NCBI GenBank assembly: GCA_022778745.1
Contig: JALFSR010000060.1
Location: forward strand, 1-64,000
DNA: 64,000 nt
Origin: Clostridiales bacterium
GTDB lineage: Bacteria > Bacillota > Clostridia > Lachnospirales > Lachnospiraceae
Direction: 5' to 3'
Of this stretch, positions 62,714-64,000 are shown in pieces. The position numbers were made by a program, and so were the translations under genes. Below the pieces are notes generated by a model, which saw only the letters and a program-made list of their open reading frames with translations, was not told the origin of the DNA and did no database searches. How positions within the stretch are numbered: the stretch's first letter is position 1; each line of letters begins with the position of its first letter.

Positions 62714-63976
62714 TTATTTTAAAAATTCCTTTTTATAGAATTCTTCAAACTCCGTATAACCTTCTGCGATCAGCTGCTCTTTCTGGAACTTTTTATTTTT
62801 ATTCATCTGTGTGACAAGAACTTGGCGACCATTGGAACGCTCTTCCATTGCTTTTGCCAATGCCTGTCCCATACGCTCTGCACTCACACCTTTTTCAATT
62901 AAATATGCCTTCTTTTGACCGCTTCCTGGTACTTGGAATCCATTGTCAAGCAAAATCGTAACGATACGCTCAAATCCAATCGAAAATCCACATGCTGGTG
63001 TCTGCATATTTGTGAACTTTCCAACCATCTCATCATAACGTCCGCCGCCTGCGACTGATCCAGGGAATCCTTCCATCTCAATCTCAAAAATCGTACCTGT
63101 ATAATATGACATACCACGTACTAATGTTGGATCAAATACAATATCAAAACTAGATGAAGTTGTCTGTTCTACAGTGGAGACGATCTGCTGCAAATTATCT
63201 GTCGCATTTCCTTCCATTACATCAGCAAGCTTTTGTCCGATATAAGAAATACCATTTTCTTCCTGCTCTAACTGTCCAAACATATCTAAATATGTCGAAA
63301 CACTTTCTTGTGCAAATCCTGCTTTCTTTAATTCCTCTGCAACGCCATCCAATCCGATTTTATCCATCTTATCCAAAATGATAAATACTTCATCAAATCT
63401 GTCTTCTGGGAATTCAGAAAACTTTGCCATCGCCTTTAAAATACGGCGGTCATTAATACGTACTTTGAATCCAGAAAATCCAATTTTTCCAAGTAATGTT
63501 GTTGTAGCCAAAATTAACTCGATCTCAGCCAGATTTGTTGGATCACCTAAAATATCAATATCACATTGATAAAACTGACGGAAACGTCCTTTCTGTGGAC
63601 GATCAGCTCTCCATACTGGTCCAATCTGAAGTGCCTTAAACGGCTTTGGCAAATTTGCTGCATTATTAGAATAAAAACGAGAGAGCGGTACTGTCAGATC
63701 GTAACGCAGTCCGCTGTCTGCTAAATCATTTTCACAAACTGCTTTTTCAAGATTGAACTTTTCTCCACGTTTCATAATCTTAAAAATTAACTTTTCATTT
63801 TCGCCGCCTTGTTTATTACTCAAATTTGCAATATTTTCTACGCATGGAGTTTCGATTGGTGTAAATCCAAATCCTTTATAAGTTTCCTTAATTAACCCAA
63901 TGACGTAGTCTCGAATCTGCATCTCTGAAGGTAAAATATCTTTCATACCAGTAACCGGTTTTTTCGATAATGCCAT
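62714..63976 (-). CDS. hisS: Histidyl-tRNA synthetase
   Basis: A 420-residue class II synthetase. Motif 2 is IGPVWRADRPQKGRFRQFYQCDIDIL, the histidine-binding segments are LVRGMSYYTGTIFEIE and GGRYDEMVGKF, and motif 3 is ACGFSIGFERIV. The C-terminal anticodon-binding domain (about 335-420) is present. The ATG follows GAGGAGTTATAATT at the right edge of the window; any T-box leader would lie outside. Followed by aspS. Confidence 0.98.
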   Translation of the reverse strand: MALSKKPVTGMKDILPSEMQIRDYVIGLIKETYKGFGFTPIETPCVENIANLSNKQGGENEKLIFKIMKRGEKFNLEKAVCENDLADSGLRYDLTVPLSRFYSNNAANLPKPFKALQIGPVWRADRPQKGRFRQFYQCDIDILGDPTNLAEIELILATTTLLGKIGFSGFKVRINDRRILKAMAKFSEFPEDRFDEVFIILDKMDKIGLDGVAEELKKAGFAQESVSTYLDMFGQLEQEENGISYIGQKLADVMEGNATDNLQQIVSTVEQTTSSSFDIVFDPTLVRGMSYYTGTIFEIEMEGFPGSVAGGGRYDEMVGKFTNMQTPACGFSIGFERIVTILLDNGFQVPGSGQKKAYLIEKGVSAERMGQALAKAMEERSNGRQVLVTQMNKNKKFQKEQLIAEGYTEFEEFYKKEFLK

Positions 63977-64000
63977 AATTATAACTCCTCATCTCTCATT

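Overview
The window looks like chromosomal DNA of a low-GC, spore-forming, obligately anaerobic Firmicute, most likely a gut Lachnospiraceae-type clostridium. The evidence is AT-rich codon use, a cotJ spore-coat operon, a small acid-soluble spore protein-like gene, a T-box and a lysine riboswitch, the clostridial de novo NAD operon, tandem-OB SSB, and the family-restricted DUF5716/DUF5717 pair. No rRNA, tRNA, prophage, intact insertion sequence or CRISPR array was seen.

Layout. 1-3.6 kb: partial NifU-like Fe-S scaffold, a coiled-coil miniprotein, a lone C39 peptidase domain and an orphan AgrC-like kinase, together resembling remains of a peptide-signalling or bacteriocin locus. 3.6-12.4 kb: MoxR/DUF58/transglutaminase operon, LCP wall ligase, the EPS-priming sugar transferase, a short serine recombinase and a Cys/Gly-rich probable spore protein behind a SigK-like promoter. 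12.5-24.5 kb: housekeeping. This holds dapA-dapB under a lysine riboswitch, ssb, two aminopeptidases, rarA, a polysaccharide deacetylase, and valS under a T-box. 24.7-32 kb: acyltransferase, a broken GntR gene and an uncharacterised cluster (TPR protein, Hsp70/actin-like DUF5716, giant DUF5717). 32-43 kb: ACT protein plus PaaK ligase, thiE, MATE pump, trkA-trkH, a deletion scar that fuses remains of gshA and an M20 peptidase, an Rrf2 regulator, metY. 43-52.6 kb: a rubredoxin/GltB-like flavoprotein under PerR-like boxes, cotJABC with a CotJA carrying a long Cys-rich repeat tract, nadA-nadB-nadC-niaR, and pdxS-pdxT. 53-64 kb: a transporter/dehydrogenase/aminotransferase operon, MerR regulator, RelQ-type alarmone synthetase, NhaC antiporter, SASP-like gene, hisS-aspS.

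The intergenic DNA holds much of what is unusual. There are three copies of a ~97-bp palindromic element, two copies of a ~51-bp repeat (one inside the lysine-riboswitch leader), a ~187-bp element with two partial copies, and a 42-bp x3 tandem array built of regularly spaced ATACCA words abutting the pdxS promoter. The nadA start codon has its Shine-Dalgarno sequence separated from it by a hairpin.

The best candidates for undescribed biology are the DUF5717-DUF5716-TPR cluster, the pdxST operator array, the metallothionein-like CotJA, and the aminotransferase-dehydrogenase-YjiH operon. Functions given are from recognition of family motifs by eye; no database search was run.
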